Below are positions 44,891 to 58,849 of a DNA stretch of 64,000 nt, one piece after another (within the stretch, counting starts at the first letter, position 1; every line of letters begins with the position of its first letter). The position numbers and the translations under genes are program-made. The notes beneath the pieces were generated by a model. The model did not search any database. It was not told the DNA's origin and was given only the letters and a program-made list of their open reading frames with translations. Source of the DNA: Arbacia lixula (taxonomy: Eukaryota > Echinodermata > Echinoidea > Arbacioida > Arbaciidae); NCBI GenBank assembly GCA_963669155.1, contig OZ022589.1, forward strand, positions 9,719,325-9,783,324, in the 5' to 3' direction.

Positions 44891-45789
44891 TGATGGAGGG
44901 GTTGGTTTCCAGGCTAATCCCACGTGATAGACAGGGAGGTGTACTTAGCATTGCAAGTCTTTATACGGGAGAAAAGGGATGAAGATGTCTTATCTTCGAC
45001 TTCCGATCAATATATTGTTAACTTAAGTGTACACAATCGTGCTATCATAAAGTTACTCCCAAAGTAACCCCCAAATGAAGGTGACAAACCAGATGTTATA
45101 GCAAAGCTCCAAGTAACTTCCGATGACAAGGGAGGTAGTCAGACCTCTAATGGGACCTCTGTAGAGATAGCTTAAATATCTCCTACCTCTGACCCACTTG
45201 TGGTAAACCAACGGAGAGTGAAATTAAAACAAAAACGTCCCAAATCAAGAGTGACAACTTGACACAAATTTTCTAAAACGCCACACACCTCGCAATGACC
45301 ATAAGGGTAGTCAGATAAGTAAGAAGGGACGTTTAGGAGGTAGCTCGTGCACCTCTTATATCATCCATCTTTGATCCCAAGTTTGCAATTTTAAAATTTG
45401 CAATGTCACCTGTCTAATTTGGTCGGCCATTTTGTATGTCGTTTTGTACAGTTTGTGTAGAAGCCATTGGGCATGTTGGGAAAGGAAACGCAGCATTTCG
45501 TGTCGCCGGAGCCCCTTCTGAGAGCTCTGAATCTACGATAATATCACTGCACATTTTCTAAAGTCAAATAATTTTTTTCAATGCTTGAGGTTCCTCGTGG
45601 AAAGCAGGCCACATGGCTTTGAGGGAGCTAGCCTGCTTTGAAAACATGTAGAGAAATGAATAGACGCGCGGGAACTCATGTGTTGGTAGAGAAGTGAAAC
45701 ATTTAGTAGGTGTTAAAACACTCTTGATATTTTTGAAAACACTTGAACGGTTACAACTCGAATGAAACTGAAATTGAAACAACATTAAG

Positions 45790-46660
45790 TCCAAGGATGT
45801 CATTTTTTTAGAAACAGGTTTAGTGACAATTCATTAAATATCATTTTTATAACATTCCCTTGAATATTGAATGATATTTTCACTTTTTGACAATTTAGGA
45901 CCTATAATCGTGTGTGTAGCAGAAAACGAATTCAACGGACATTGTGCATCACACATATTAACCCACAATGTCTTTTCTGTCATAAACATCATGAATTATA
46001 AATGACACTGGCCCATATACTGAACAGATGTTTAACGCAACAGTAAACTAAACCTGTATTAACTAACTGGGCGCCAAATAAAACAACGTGAAACATATAA
46101 TTCATTGATTCAATATACATGTAATTCATTTTGTCCTCGGAATCTCTATGGTATACTGAGTTTGTCAAAATAATTACAGCAAATAGTTTAAAATCACCCA
46201 CTGATGTGATTCTGTGATGAACATCAATGATATTGTGACAGCATCAGATGATTTATTTTGCGCCCTCATGAAGTTTATTACACAATCTAAGTTAAGCCAC
46301 CACTTTGTAAAGACGGGCCAATGTGAAGGCAGCAGCGAGCGGATTGCACTATCAACATGGCCTTTTGTTACGCGGATAGAATTTAAAAGGGACCCTTTGA
46401 CAGTTTGACCACGTCGACCATGTCCGTAGTGTTGACAGGTGTTATACACAATGTACATTGCTGTGTTATGAATTCCTTATCTGATACACACATGCATTTT
46501 TCGGTCCAAATTTGTCCCTAAGTGAAAATCTCCTTGAATATTTAAAGGATTATTGCCAAAATATTCATTGATATAATGATACGAAACCATCTTCTAAAAA
46601 TTGTGAAAACCTTTGAAGCTATAATTTACATTTGATCATTTATCGAAAGTGCCAAAAGTT
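45790..46660. mobile_element. Element C, long or interrupted copy
   Basis: 45,790-46,010 and 46,405-46,660 match element C (ATTTTCACTTTTTGACAATT, TGCATCACACATATTAACCC; TTGACAGGTGTTATACACA, AGTGAAAATCTCCTTGAATA). The intervening 395 bp has no match here, so it is either an insertion or the missing core of a longer parent element. Confidence 0.6.
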
Positions 46661-49600
46661 TTGTTCATCACCTAGGATCACTATCTCTCCTCCACCTTTA
46701 CTGGCCGCGGAACCCACTGACACCTAGCACTATTGTCAGTGATTGTCCTCATATAATCGCGTGGACTCTCGTTAAACTCTCTCTTATCCTTGGACACCAA
46801 AACAGGAAAGATGATCAGATGCGTCAAGCAAATTCGAATACAGTTATTGGTGTCTCTATCGCACTATATCGGTTTCGGTTCTGACATTGTTACGTTTAAT
46901 GGTTTATTCATCAAGGCAAAGGGATTAACTGTCCCATCTGTCTTTGATTCTGACCCATCCTCGTGGAGTCGGGGTTTCGGACACGCAATCAACAGTGGGC
47001 CACTTCCAGAAATGCAGAGCGCGTATTCCTGCATCGCTGTACACATGACACAATCATTCCTCTTAGCGCAAAACAACGCTATAAATAACAGCATTGTTAG
47101 TGTCCCATTAGTCATCGGGTTATGGGTTGAGGGCTATAGGGGAGAGAAAGAGTAGGGCGGAGTATGGGCTGGGGGTGAGGAGAGGAAACAATGGTAGATA
47201 GTGCAGAAGATTCGATAAAACGATGTTTAGCTAACAAGCTAACGTGTGCATAATCCCATTCCAAACCATTACCACATATACACCCCCACACAACAACAAA
47301 CAATACAAACAAACGAAAACACAAATAAACAATGAGTTATACAACGCAAGATAAATCATGCTTTTATCATGCATGTACATGGGTGCCTTAAACTGAGGTA
47401 GCTTGCTCTAAAAATAAAAGCAGGTCGCAATACTGTCAATTCATGATTTCACTATGATTATCTTCAGATTTATTTCTGAAATGGTGCGATATGCAGCCCG
47501 AATATCAAAGGGCACTATGGTCGATTACGTCATCATCGTTACCGAGAGAATCCGACTTTGCTTACATTTGGGGATTTTCAGAGAAATATGCGTGAGAGAA
47601 TTTGGTGAGCAATTCGCAGTTGAAGGTCAAAAGATATAGTGACCGTATAAAGGAATTGATTTTGATGTTGACTATGATACAATACTTTTCAGATGTGATT
47701 CTTAACACGTTATGAGGTGAATCATTTAAACTTAAAAATACATGTAGTTCAAATTATTGGCCAAATACATGTTTAACATTTCTTCTTTTTTTCTTCTTCA
47801 TTTTTTGCCCCCCCCCCCGACTCTTTTCCATTCTCTTTCTTTCTTTCTCGCTTTCTATCCCTGTCGCTCTTACCCTCCATTTCTCTTATTCCTTCCCTCT
47901 CTATATCTTTCAATGTTAACCATCCCATCTCTATGAATCTTTTCCCTCACTCCATCTCCATTCTTTCTTCATTATTTATTCACACAGTTAAACAAATAAA
48001 TTCAAAGAGAACTATTAAAGCGTAATCTAGGGCTATTGTGTCATATTCAAAGTGCTTGCTTCACCCGCTTTTATATATATATATACTATGTTGATCCCTC
48101 TCACAATATACTTTACTTCTGTCATTCCCCCATGTTTAATCTTCCCCCGTATTCATTTACCAAAAATGTCAAACACACAATTTATCCCGGGTATGAGATG
48201 GCTTAATAGAAGCCAGCATATTGTGGTTGTAAAAGAGCTTCTCAGATTTCATGAGAAGCATGCTTGTTTTTCTGGTCAGAAATTAAAATGATTCATTCCA
48301 TGGTCCTCAGTTGTTTCCGAGTTTACATGAATCACTGATGATAACGTTTTCTTCTTTTTCTTTAGCAGAGAAAATACGAGAAAGAATTTGCCATGACGTC
48401 ATGTACGTCATGCATGTGGGAAAAACATGCATAATATCAAGATAACGAACATGTCAATAATGCAAAGAAAGAACCAGGGAAACAAGACGAAAAAGTACAA
48501 TATTAGCGAGAAATTTAATTCGTTATTTCATTTGGTCTGTCATTGCTTAAATTAGGTTTTTAAGCTATTCACATTATTGTGACATCCTCAACGAGTAATC
48601 TAAGTAAAATCTGTTTAAATTATCTTATTTAAATAAGGTTACATGTATACCAACAAGTGACAGAAATTGCAAGCAAAATGATCAATGCAAATCATGAGTT
48701 ATGCGTGACACAAGAAAGTGGGATGAAAAATTGTCATGAATAATAGATAAATTAAGGGGGCATCTGTCATTTACAACAGACCACCTAATGATGGCAAATG
48801 GTAAGGACAGTGACAGCATGGTAAAAGTCAGAAACAAAGAAAAAAAAAAAGAACGGAACAGCAGGAAGAAGCACACAGGATAAAGGAAGTGTAAAGAAAG
48901 TGCTTGTGGTGGGGGAGATAACATGTATTTGCTTTAGGTTGAAATACTTTGCTTTGTTAGCCTTGCCCTAATTAACTAGGGCCAAACTTCGACAAACTCT
49001 AGAAGAGTTTAGAGACCTTCTTTTAACTACCTTGCTGATTGGCTTCGTATGGGATTTTAGTCAGTGTCATGTTATGTAATGCGATTACTTCCACCCCCAC
49101 AATAATGACAAGGGCATAATAATGATAAAGTGTTTGCCCTCATAACTTTAATGACGAAGGGAAAATACTAGCAATTGTTCAACAAGCTATTTATGGAGTT
49201 AGAGTTTCCATTTTGGATTGCAAGCATACGTTCTATAGCGCGGTTTCAAATGTTTAGGACGTAGGACATAAGACGTCGGGTGTGACACAACTATGACTAT
49301 GAATTATGACCGCTATCCTTGACGTCCGTTTGGCATTGCATATTCTTGTCACACAAATAGCGTGCCTTTATCCCGAACAAAATACCAAAGAACTTAACAT
49401 ACCATGTATGATTGTCGTGAGCATGAATATTCCATACTCAAACACATATATAATTATCCCTTTCAAAAAGAGCAATCGGCGAAGTTCAGATGTAACCATG
49501 GAAACGTACTCTTTGCCATCGGTCGCATTTTGCTGCCAGATTTTAACAGGAAACTCAGCACTGTTCCATAGTTTTTAACCACACAACAAGCTGCCTGGCA

Positions 49601-50179
49601 TTGGAGAACAAAGTGCGTGAAAATTTCTCTAATGCTAACACGTGACAGCCATCGAGTAATGTTAAGGTTCTTTTGATAGTTGCAATACCGTATGCTCATG
49701 TGGGCTGTGGTGAGATAAAAATAGGTGATAAAACGTGCTAAGTGAAGTTAGCATTTGAGAAGAAAACTTGATGTTAACTTTTACACGGTGAATTTCTGCT
49801 CATGTATCTGGTAATTATCGTTTCATAATATCATGATTGTTCCATTATTTTCTAAATTGTATTTAGTTCAAAACTTGTTGTACTGTTCATATGAAATGCC
49901 ACAACGATATTGCATTTTCATCCTTCTTCTCTTATATATCATAGTTTCTCTCGCCACCCCTTTATACCTCCCTCCTTCCCCTCATGCAGTTCATCTTCGT
50001 TTCTTCTCTATCATCACCCTCTCCACCCCCATCCTTCTTTGTCACACGCACCTCCTTATCTCGTGTTTTGCTATCTGTTGGCATCTGTTGCTTTCTCCCT
50101 TTGTCGTATTGCCTTTTACCCATCATTATGTCTTCTCCTTCGCCTCCCCACTTTGTGCTCTCCCCCTCTCCCCCCTCCC

Positions 50180-50211
50180 CCCCTCTCTCTCTCTCTCTCT
50201 CCTCTCTCCCT

Positions 50212-50252
<41 letters not shown>
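50180..50252. repeat. CT microsatellite
   Basis: Two CT runs separated by CCCTCCCTCCC, within a 330-bp pyrimidine-rich stretch. Confidence 0.92.
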
Positions 50253-51123
50253 ACCCTCTAATTTCCCGCACACATGTTCTCTTTGTATTTGCTCTTGACG
50301 TCTTTCACGTAATTTTCTTTTTTGGTTTGACCTTTTCAAGAAAGCAAATTTTCCCTCAGCTTATAATGGGACATCCGGTTTGGGATATCGCACAAGATCC
50401 ATATTTGTTGCTTCAAACAACACGATTTCACCTTGTCATACCTGATAAAACCAAGGAGGTACGAAAGCTGAGCCCTCATACCTCATTAGTAAAACAGGTT
50501 CAAAAGTTCAAAGAGAGGAGGAACGTAACTCCTGACAAAAACGCAGGCAAACTTGTAAAAAAAAAATCATTGTTCAAACATGAATGACAGAAGAAGACAA
50601 AGCACACACGGTGTGAAACAGAAACTAAGTAGTGAACACGCCCGTAGAAACAAGCTTTCCGCTCACCACGAACTATCACAGTCATCGGGGTCATGTGCAT
50701 CTCACGATAGAAACAAACATGCAGACACAATTATGGACTAACGCCTTATATTCCTCAGGAAAATATATATCCGCATATAAACGTTGTCGTAGGTTCATAT
50801 TCAATATCTGCGAGAAAGCGGATTGATATGAACCCCTCCCCATGTTTATTCCCAACATGGATATACAACTTTTATTGAAACAAAGAAGACGTGTTATACC
50901 CGCCTGGTTTTAATTCACGTTTCTGTCGAACAGCTGGGTAAACCAGATACAAGTTGGGATGACTTATCCAAGTAAGGGGTAAATATTTGTGAGAGAAAAC
51001 TGTCTGCACTTGTCTCCATCTTTCAGCCGAAGTATAAGCGATACAATGTTAGTACCTAGGTTATTTCTTATCTCACTCTACCCTAATGGTACATTACTTG
51101 CGTGTTGATATTTAATCAAATCA

Positions 51124-51458
51124 GGGGGTGTTTCACGAAGCTGTTCGTAAGCTGCGAACGACTTTACGAACAATGGTGATCCCTTCTTGTGCTAAATGCG
51201 ATACCACCATTTGCTCCTGTTTTAACATATCGGGGAGCTTATTTCCAACAATCCTAATAAAATTTGACAAATCATAAGCTTTGTATTCAGATAAAGTCTT
51301 GTTAACAAAAAGAATTTTCATTTGTGAACATCAGATTTCAAGTTAAGCTGCATCATGGGGATCAAAATAACTGAGAATGTGATTTAGCACAAGAAGGGAT
51401 AAACCGGTCGTTCGTAAAGTCGTTCGTAGCATACGAACAGCTTGGCGAAACACCCCCA
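51124..51458. mobile_element. Element F, long copy, 335 bp
   Basis: It has the same ends as 44,613 (GGGGTGTTTCACGAAGCTGT) and the same GTGATCCCTTCTTGTGCTAA and ATGCGATACCAC blocks. It has about 150 extra bases in the centre, and the right half has the complementary TTAGCACAAGAAGGGAT. Confidence 0.85.
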
Positions 51459-52726
51459 GATACCCATCACGCCTTACGCATTGTCTTATCTAAATTAAGG
51501 ACCCTATTTGGAAGTAAGGTCCATGTCTGAATCATATAGATGGGTGATATAAACCAATGGACACGGGGACAAGGAAACTGAAGTTTTGGGACGGTACAGT
51601 CGTCGTCAAGAAGTTTATGAGAGTTTATCAGAGCGTTTCCCGGGATTTATCTGGTGGTATTTAAAATATTTGCCCAATCAGATTAGGCCATTAAAAGCGG
51701 TTGATAAGATAAAAATGGGCGTTTCTAAGAAAAGAAGAGAATGATAGAAACAAATAGTGAAGCATAAAGTGAGATATTATAGAGAAACACGACCTAAAAG
51801 CATGTCCATTTTACATGCATAGCCTTTAGCTACAGCTAAATTATTGTAGCTAAAGAGCATGTAACGTACGGTATTGAGATGGGTAGCTACAATCACACCA
51901 TTGCGGTAGTTGTTCTGTGAAAGTCGTGGCGCGAGTTATTTATTCTAGGTTACTGACACAATTTGTGTAGTCATAAAGGATACCTGAAAAGACCTACCAA
52001 TACTCCAGAGCGTAAAGCTACAAAACGTGGGTCGGTCCGAGGACAATCTAGCCTAGCTCCAAGTCTGGTCGACATTTCAGATCCCAACTAATAAATAGAT
52101 TCTAGAACTCTCACGACTAGTCACTGTATCATTCTCCTCATTTCTCAGTCCGTATTTACTTGGGCGAGCCGGATAAGAAATTGAGAATGATTAGTCTACT
52201 ATCGCTAGACCTGTTTATTGAAAATCATAGTTTGGATTGAAAATGCCCCACAGCGTGGGTGGCCAGGCTAATGAAACTCAACCATGTTCATGAAGAGTAC
52301 TCTTCCGTCGCACCCCTTGGAGCTAAAATAGCGGCGTTCCTTCCTTTGTTTTGCAGACAAATTATTTTCCCGACCTCACAGATAAGTCTTCTGAGATATG
52401 TGTGCTGGAAAGGAGGCTCTCCGATTAGCTCTTCAACTGACCTCATGCCCCGGATGACCATTGAATCCTTCATGTACCGCTAATTGTTTCACACACCCGT
52501 TACATCCAACTTACACTCGCCTGGTACGGCCGTGTGAAGGGTGTCGCGCTGTCATGGGTGTTGCTCTTTTTATTTCCCCTTTTTAACACTGTATAGCCAT
52601 GTTCTTCCAATGGTCTTTCTATCCTTTGTATTCATTCTAGCTTGAAGGACATACTATTATATGACAGTGATTCATTGTGGGAACAGCGTTTAAGTATGTG
52701 GTTTTCTGTCATTCACATACTATATG

Positions 52727-52850
52727 TCACGCCGAAAAGGGAGTGACGCAAAACCAACGCGACGCCAACATAACGCTTAAGTGACGCCAACGCAAATCCA
52801 ACGCAATACTTAAGCAACGCTAAGCTAATGAAATACCTACACAACATCAA
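52727..52850. repeat. Degenerate CAACGC/ACGCAA repeat
   Basis: GTGACGC, CAACGCGACGCCAAC, AACGCTTAAG, GACGCCAACGCAAATCCAAC and similar words repeat about ten times without exact periodicity. Confidence 0.6.
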
Positions 52851-53009
52851 TGTAATCTCTATCGCATTCTCTGCTATCCTTTATATGCATGGTTACTGCG
52901 CACGATATTATCTTGTTCTGAAGGCATGTATGTATCCAGTCGCGATATTGCTTAAGGACAGGGCACCATATCGTGGTCTCCGGTCTAACCTACTCCAAAT
53001 CTAGCAATA

Positions 53010-53084
53010 TCATTCCGCTCAAAGTCAGTTTCCAGTTCTGTCTGCAATCGGGAGGGAAGTTCTCATACATCATTTTCTTCCATT

Positions 53085-53143
<59 letters not shown>

Positions 53144-53225
53144 AGTCTGTGCGTGTTTAAACACCCCCCCTTATTGTTTGACTTGAAAAAAAAAAAACTA
53201 ACTACCCTGTCTTTAAATGTGAGCT
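53010..53225 (+). repeat. Dispersed repeat Q, copy 1, with GT microsatellite
   Basis: TCAGTTTCCAGTT, GGGAGGGAAGTT, TTCTTCCATTTTCCGTGTG and CCCTGTCTTTAAA recur at 58,850. The GT repeat (53,091-53,155) has grown inside it at the position where the other copy has a T run. Confidence 0.6.
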
Positions 53226-54536
53226 TCTTTACGCCGCTATCGTGGCAATGTAAAAGCAACGATCGTGGTTATATGTGCTTACACAATAAATACCTTGCGC
53301 TTTATCATCCTCGAACACACATGATAACTCGAGGCTAACGTGGAGCATTCACTGTAAGTTCAAAGATCGCATAACCGTTTAAGAGACGTGGGTGTCGATT
53401 AATGTCTGTTGATTAATGCGTTCCATGGATAACAATCATTGTTACTTCAGTAGCTCTTGATATAAGAGGCCTTTTCCTGTTCGTCTCATGTAAAGTACTT
53501 TGATTGCACGCGTACAGGCAATTTATTCACCAAAACGACCAAAGCTTTCCACGTACAGGCGTACAGGAACTAACACTTTCAATCACTTAAACGAGGAAGG
53601 ACACAGATGAAGGACTATCGCGTGATTTTATTCCCAACAGAAGCTTTATCTTTCTAACAAAAATGTGAAACAAAAACGGATACTGCGCAAGACAAGTGGT
53701 CTATAAACATGATAAAATTAGAACAAATAACGATAGATAGAAAATGTGGCTTCTGCCCACTTATTTTCTAGCATTCTTCGAAGCATAAACTAAAAACAAT
53801 GTTTGTAGAATGCGTTCCTGTCTGTTCTCTGCTGCAACATACACTTGTGTACGTATCTTGAACATGTTCAAAGTTAGTGAAGTGGGAATAACATCAATGT
53901 TCACGAGTATAGACCATGTAGACCAGTATTCCGTGAACGAGATAAGTATTGCAAGAAGTACGGAAACAAGAACGCAAATATGAAAACACGATGCACGCAC
54001 CTCTATTCCTACCCCTAAATGTCATAAAAATTACCTCCAATCCCTTCAGGTTACGTAACGCCCCTCGTATTCTTCACTTGTTGATTTAACTGGTATCCGG
54101 GACATGGACCATGACGAAGGAACATCGAGACTGCCTTCAAGATTAATGACCGGAACAACTCATTAGCATGTAATAACTACGGTATGGATAGGGCGAATTA
54201 AGAGCATGTCTGTAAGGAAATCCATCGGTTAACAAGTACGTGTAGTTTGATGTCGGCGACTATCAGCATAATCAATTCAAAGTTGGATAGTAGACAACAT
54301 TTGTGACATGTAAATCAAACGCAATAAAATGTCTTAATTTCATTGGATGTACATGTTTATGTATCTGTATGTCTTTGTACTGGACGTTGCGTGGGAATGA
54401 GGAAGACTTACTTGTGTTGGGATTGTTAAAATGACAAGTTTTTATTTAAAAACAAATATCTACATGTCGACCGTTACAGATTAAGGAAGGGCACGTTTAT
54501 ATTCTGATGTTTAATGCACTGTTTAAACAAAAGCAT

Positions 54537-54871
54537 TCTCCTCCTCCTCCTTCTTCTTCTCCTTCTCCTCCTCCTCCCCTCCTCCTCCTCCTCCTCCTCC
54601 TTCTCCTTCTCCTCCTCCTCCCCTCCTCCTCCTCCTCCTCCTCCTCCTCCTTCTTCTTCTTCTTCTTCTTCTTCTTCTTCTCCTTCTTCTTCTTCTTCTT
54701 CTTCTTCTTCTTCTTCTTCTTCTTCTTCTTCTTCTTCTTCTTCTTCTTCTTTCTTCTCCTTCTTCTCCTCCTCCTCCTCCTCCTCCTCCTCCTTTTTCTT
54801 CTTCTTCTTTCTCTTCTTCTTCTTCTTCTTCTTCTTCTTCTTCTTCTTCTTCTTCTTCTTCTTTTTTTCTC
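54537..54871. repeat. CTT/CCT polypyrimidine tract, 335 bp
   Basis: Alternating blocks of CTT and CCT trinucleotides contain no purine on the plus strand over long stretches. Translations give long Ser, Phe, Leu or Arg/Lys/Glu runs that are not genes. A CTT-rich tail continues to about 55,120. Confidence 0.97.
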
Positions 54872-56138
54872 CTTGCTCTTCTCATCGTTCATCTTCAAAA
54901 TTTTACACCCTTCTCCCGCTTCGTCGTCTTCTCACCCTTTTTGCTTTCCTCATCTTACATTGTTTCTTCTCCTCGTCCTTTCTCTTCTCCCCGTCTTCTC
55001 CTCACCCTTCTCCTTCTCAACCTTCTTCTTCTGTGTCTCCTTTTTTGTGCCTTTTCTTGTCTTTTTCCTATTTTCTTCTTCTGTGTCTTCTTCCTTTTCT
55101 AATTTCTTCTTGTTGTTATCATTACTATCAATTTTCGCTCTTTTGCAAGACAAAATATCAATCAATAGACCGTCTGATTCGAGCGCAGGTGGTGGACACT
55201 TGCGATGATTGACCACACTAATCTTCCGACATTGAGGAGAGACAGCCATGTAATCAAATCAGAATTCGCATGTCATTCACCTGATGTCACAAGCTTCAGA
55301 CTGTAGCCAAAAACCGTAACAGCTGAAGTGATTAACAATAATAGAGACAGTGACCTTTCAAGCAAGATTTTCTTGGAGATGATGAGTGTACATGTATACG
55401 TATGCGTTGCCATAACTAGTTATCTGGACCGTATGCTTTATTAACTTTAGGAATGGTGTGCGTTACCCGTGTAAAAATACCTCAATGGCGCATAACGGCT
55501 TAAACGCATACATCATTAATGTTCCTGCCTCATTATCATCTCCTCCCGTACTCTAGTCTCCTCCTCCCTGTTTTCCCTTCCTCCATCCTCCTTTCTTTAA
55601 TGAGTCTTCTTCCTCCTTCTCGTTTCCCGATATTCTCTTCTTCCTTCTCTATCCCAATTTACATTCCCTTTCTCCTCTTTTTCCTCCTGTTCTACGCATT
55701 CTTTGTTGTCGTTATTCTTCTTCTTCTCTGCCTCCTTTCATCCTCCTTCTTCATCTGCATGTTTGTCTTCCCCTTGTAAATTCTTTATAAAATATTTTGG
55801 GAGCAAGTGAGCAACATTTCTCCGTTCACTTATAATGAACAACTATGCCTGACATCGATTACCAAGATGTGAGCAGTTTCCATGAAATCAATGCAAATAC
55901 CGTAGTTTTAAATAACCTGATCAACCGAAATCTTTAAAAAAAGATCAATTATGGAGACAACTATTATCATTAACTTCCCCTTTCAGTACTGATACGAATG
56001 TGCGGTTTGCTTTCATGACATCATATATGCTTTGTTTGCGTTTACATGGATACTAGTTACTAATCTGGGGACCCCCCACCCCCTCCGCCTGTAGGGGTTT
56101 CATACTAATGATATATGGTGCTATGATACTACGATCAA

Positions 56139-56251
56139 GGAATGCCACAACTCCCTGTTCTGAGATCTACGTCTATCTGAATAAATAAGATCATGACGGT
56201 TAATATCAATTAAAGTCGTAAAATCGTTTCAGACTGCACTGCTCTCAAGTG
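56139..56251 (+). repeat. Duplicate P, copy 1
   Basis: GGAATGCCACAACTCCCT, CTATCTGAATAAAT, AAGATC.TG and AGACTGCAC.GCTCTCAAGT match 56,982-57,100 in direct orientation. Confidence 0.75.
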
Positions 56252-56981
56252 CCAAGGTATGAAAGGGTTACTGTTTATGAGCACATGACAATTACAGTGT
56301 TAACAAGATTGCCCACTGGACGATTAATCAAATGTTTCGATCACTGTAAGAGAAAAAAACTCTTAAAGTTACCAAATGTGTTTTTCTCTTACTTTTGTGA
56401 TGTTCATGTACTCAAAACCTGTCACTGCGCTTTGCAGATATGATATATATTTGCAGGGGATCGTTGACATGGTTGATGCATTTCCGGGGATAAATCGCTT
56501 CTGAGCCCTCGAGTAGAATGTGCTAATTCCTGTCTCTGGTGTTAATACAACAGTATGTCGAACAAAGAGATGATAAAACGACTATCATGACACATTCTCC
56601 ATCATGGTATAGTCTTTTGAGAGATGTAATGGACCCTCACCGATTGTAAGTTGAATGGACTGGAATGGGCCAAGATGAAGAGATACAATGATATTGACGA
56701 ATATATATGATAGATGAGATGACGGCAACAGCGGAAGATCGTATTGTCGATTATACCGGCAGCCAGATTAAGTCATCTTGAAATGCAGATGGGTAGCTTT
56801 GGGCAGAATTGACCAAATATACATATGCATATACATGTTTATAGGTCAAACATAATATGAATTACCTTCACATCGAACTAGCCTGAGTAAAATCAATTTG
56901 TATTGGTCTACCTTTGAGAAGATGGCCCAAATATTAATGTTGGGGAATAGCTATTCTGCTTTAACCTTTTAAGTAGGCGAT

Positions 56982-57100
56982 GGAATGCCACAACTCCCTT
57001 TCCTGAGCTCTTTTTCTATCTGAATAAATTAAAATAAGATCGTGTTGGTTAGTATTAATTCAACTCATAAATTACTTCCAGACTGCACAGCTCTCAAGTG
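56982..57100 (+). repeat. Duplicate P, copy 2
   Basis: Direct copy of 56,139-56,251, with about 730 bp of unrelated sequence between them. The match is about 80% by eye, with small gaps. Confidence 0.75.
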
Positions 57101-57902
57101 AACGACACCATAGGAGAACGTGGCTGATGAAGAGAAAGAGGAAGTGATATTTAAGTCATGATAGCGAAGAGTCGCATTAAAGGGCGGGGGCGGTGGATGA
57201 CAATCACGCGCCAAACCGCACAAAGGAGTTAGCCAAGACCAACCGCCTGTAAAATGGGTTCATTCTCAAAGATAAGTGGAGTGTGAGTTTTACAGTTATC
57301 GAGCCACAGATCGCACTGCCACATCCCTGGTTTAAATGTACACGCTGTGTCAATAGCTGTAATTGATGGTCGGTATGCAGATCTGTATGATGTGACGAGA
57401 GCCTATTTTCTGCCACTAACCATGGTGACAGTTTTACGATTTGTTGATCAACACACTTTTAGTTTAGCAATAACTATCAATTACTAGCAATGACTGTACC
57501 ATGCGACATCTAAATAGATGGAAACACCTAGTTGTGTACCTACATAAGACTACAGGACCCATAATAAAATATGAAGCACCATTCTGCCATGACTATGGGT
57601 CACATGCATGTTTGATTTTAGGATATCAGGAAGGAAACATCTTCATATTATAAAGTCGTTGAAATTAAAACATTAAATGACATCCGCAACCGCTGACGAC
57701 GAAGCGAGAGTTCTACCTTGATTACGGCCCGCAAGTGCTTCCACTACCATACCACTTTGCCCTCTGACTGCTGCCTGCCCTTTCGGATACCTCAGGTAAC
57801 ACTCAACAAACAAATGTGTTATGAGTGGGTATGTTTGAAGAGGACAGGCCATGATACATATGGAAGCAGGAGACCGACAAAAACATGGATATACGTCGTT
57901 TT

Positions 57903-58106
57903 GTAATTCGAATTACTACATGACCTAAATTATTACGTCGTGTAGTAATTCGAATTACCACACTACCTAAATGATTACGTAGTGGGGCGATTCGAGTTAC
58001 TGCACGATGTAATTCCGAATTACTGCCCAGCGATTTAAAGTCATGACCTTAACAAATTAGTGGCGCTATATAAAACAAATTAAGGTCGTGTAGTAATTCG
58101 AATTGC
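57903..58106. repeat. Iterated palindrome GTAATTCGAATTAC
   Basis: Exact copies lie at 57,903-57,916 and 57,945-57,958. Near copies lie at 57,987-58,000, 58,009-58,023 and 58,093-58,106. The spacer ACCTAAAT.ATTACGT occurs twice. Confidence 0.85.
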
Positions 58107-58849
58107 ACACTGTGTGTGCGTTGGATTCATTCAACCCCGATACATGGAATAAGCCAACAGCGGCGGGAACTTCAACAAAGATGTTTACCAAAGAATGATA
58201 AGAATGCTCGGCACACTGCAGAGCGTGAGAAATAAGTACCCTTGTTTTGTTTTATTTTGAGCTAGAAGGTTATGTGCGATGTCACCTGAACTTTACAATC
58301 TTTGGAATGGAAATCATTCTAGGAGATATCGCTGAGTTTGACAGAGTTTACGTAGGCAGGCAAACTACGAGCAACCTACAGGATGACACCACTCGATTGT
58401 TTATTGGTATGATATTAATTTATTGCCTTCCCTCATAATCACATTTTCCGTACAAACAAAATAATCTTGTACTTGTTTCATTAAATAGTGAACACTTCAC
58501 CAAGATTTTACAATTATTACAATAATATCAAAGTATTTAGGTGGCAAATAAATGAAATTGTGATGAAGGTTGCAAAGTCGTAAGTCATGAAACTCTGCAG
58601 GAATCAGCAGTATATCCTCACGATAATGTGAATGATTTCTCAGTTTTAGGAAAACTGAAAAATCAACGTTGTTTATGCTTGAAACGCACCGTTCTCAATT
58701 GTATTGTCCCTGTCAGCCCGCGATGCGGGTATTGCTCCCATTGAACGCATGCACTGTGGAACGGATCGGTACGGACCATAGCACACAGCGGTTTCCGATC
58801 GGAAGAACAGCCAAAAACCTCCTAAAAATCTTGCGATCGTTATGATTTC

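Noticed and set aside
46790-47155. 121-codon open frame on the plus strand
   Set aside because: No domain, no signal peptide, and equally open on the opposite strand.
54497-55212. Open frames of up to 233 codons rich in Ser, Phe, Leu or Arg/Glu
   Set aside because: Translations of the CTT/CCT tract in different frames.
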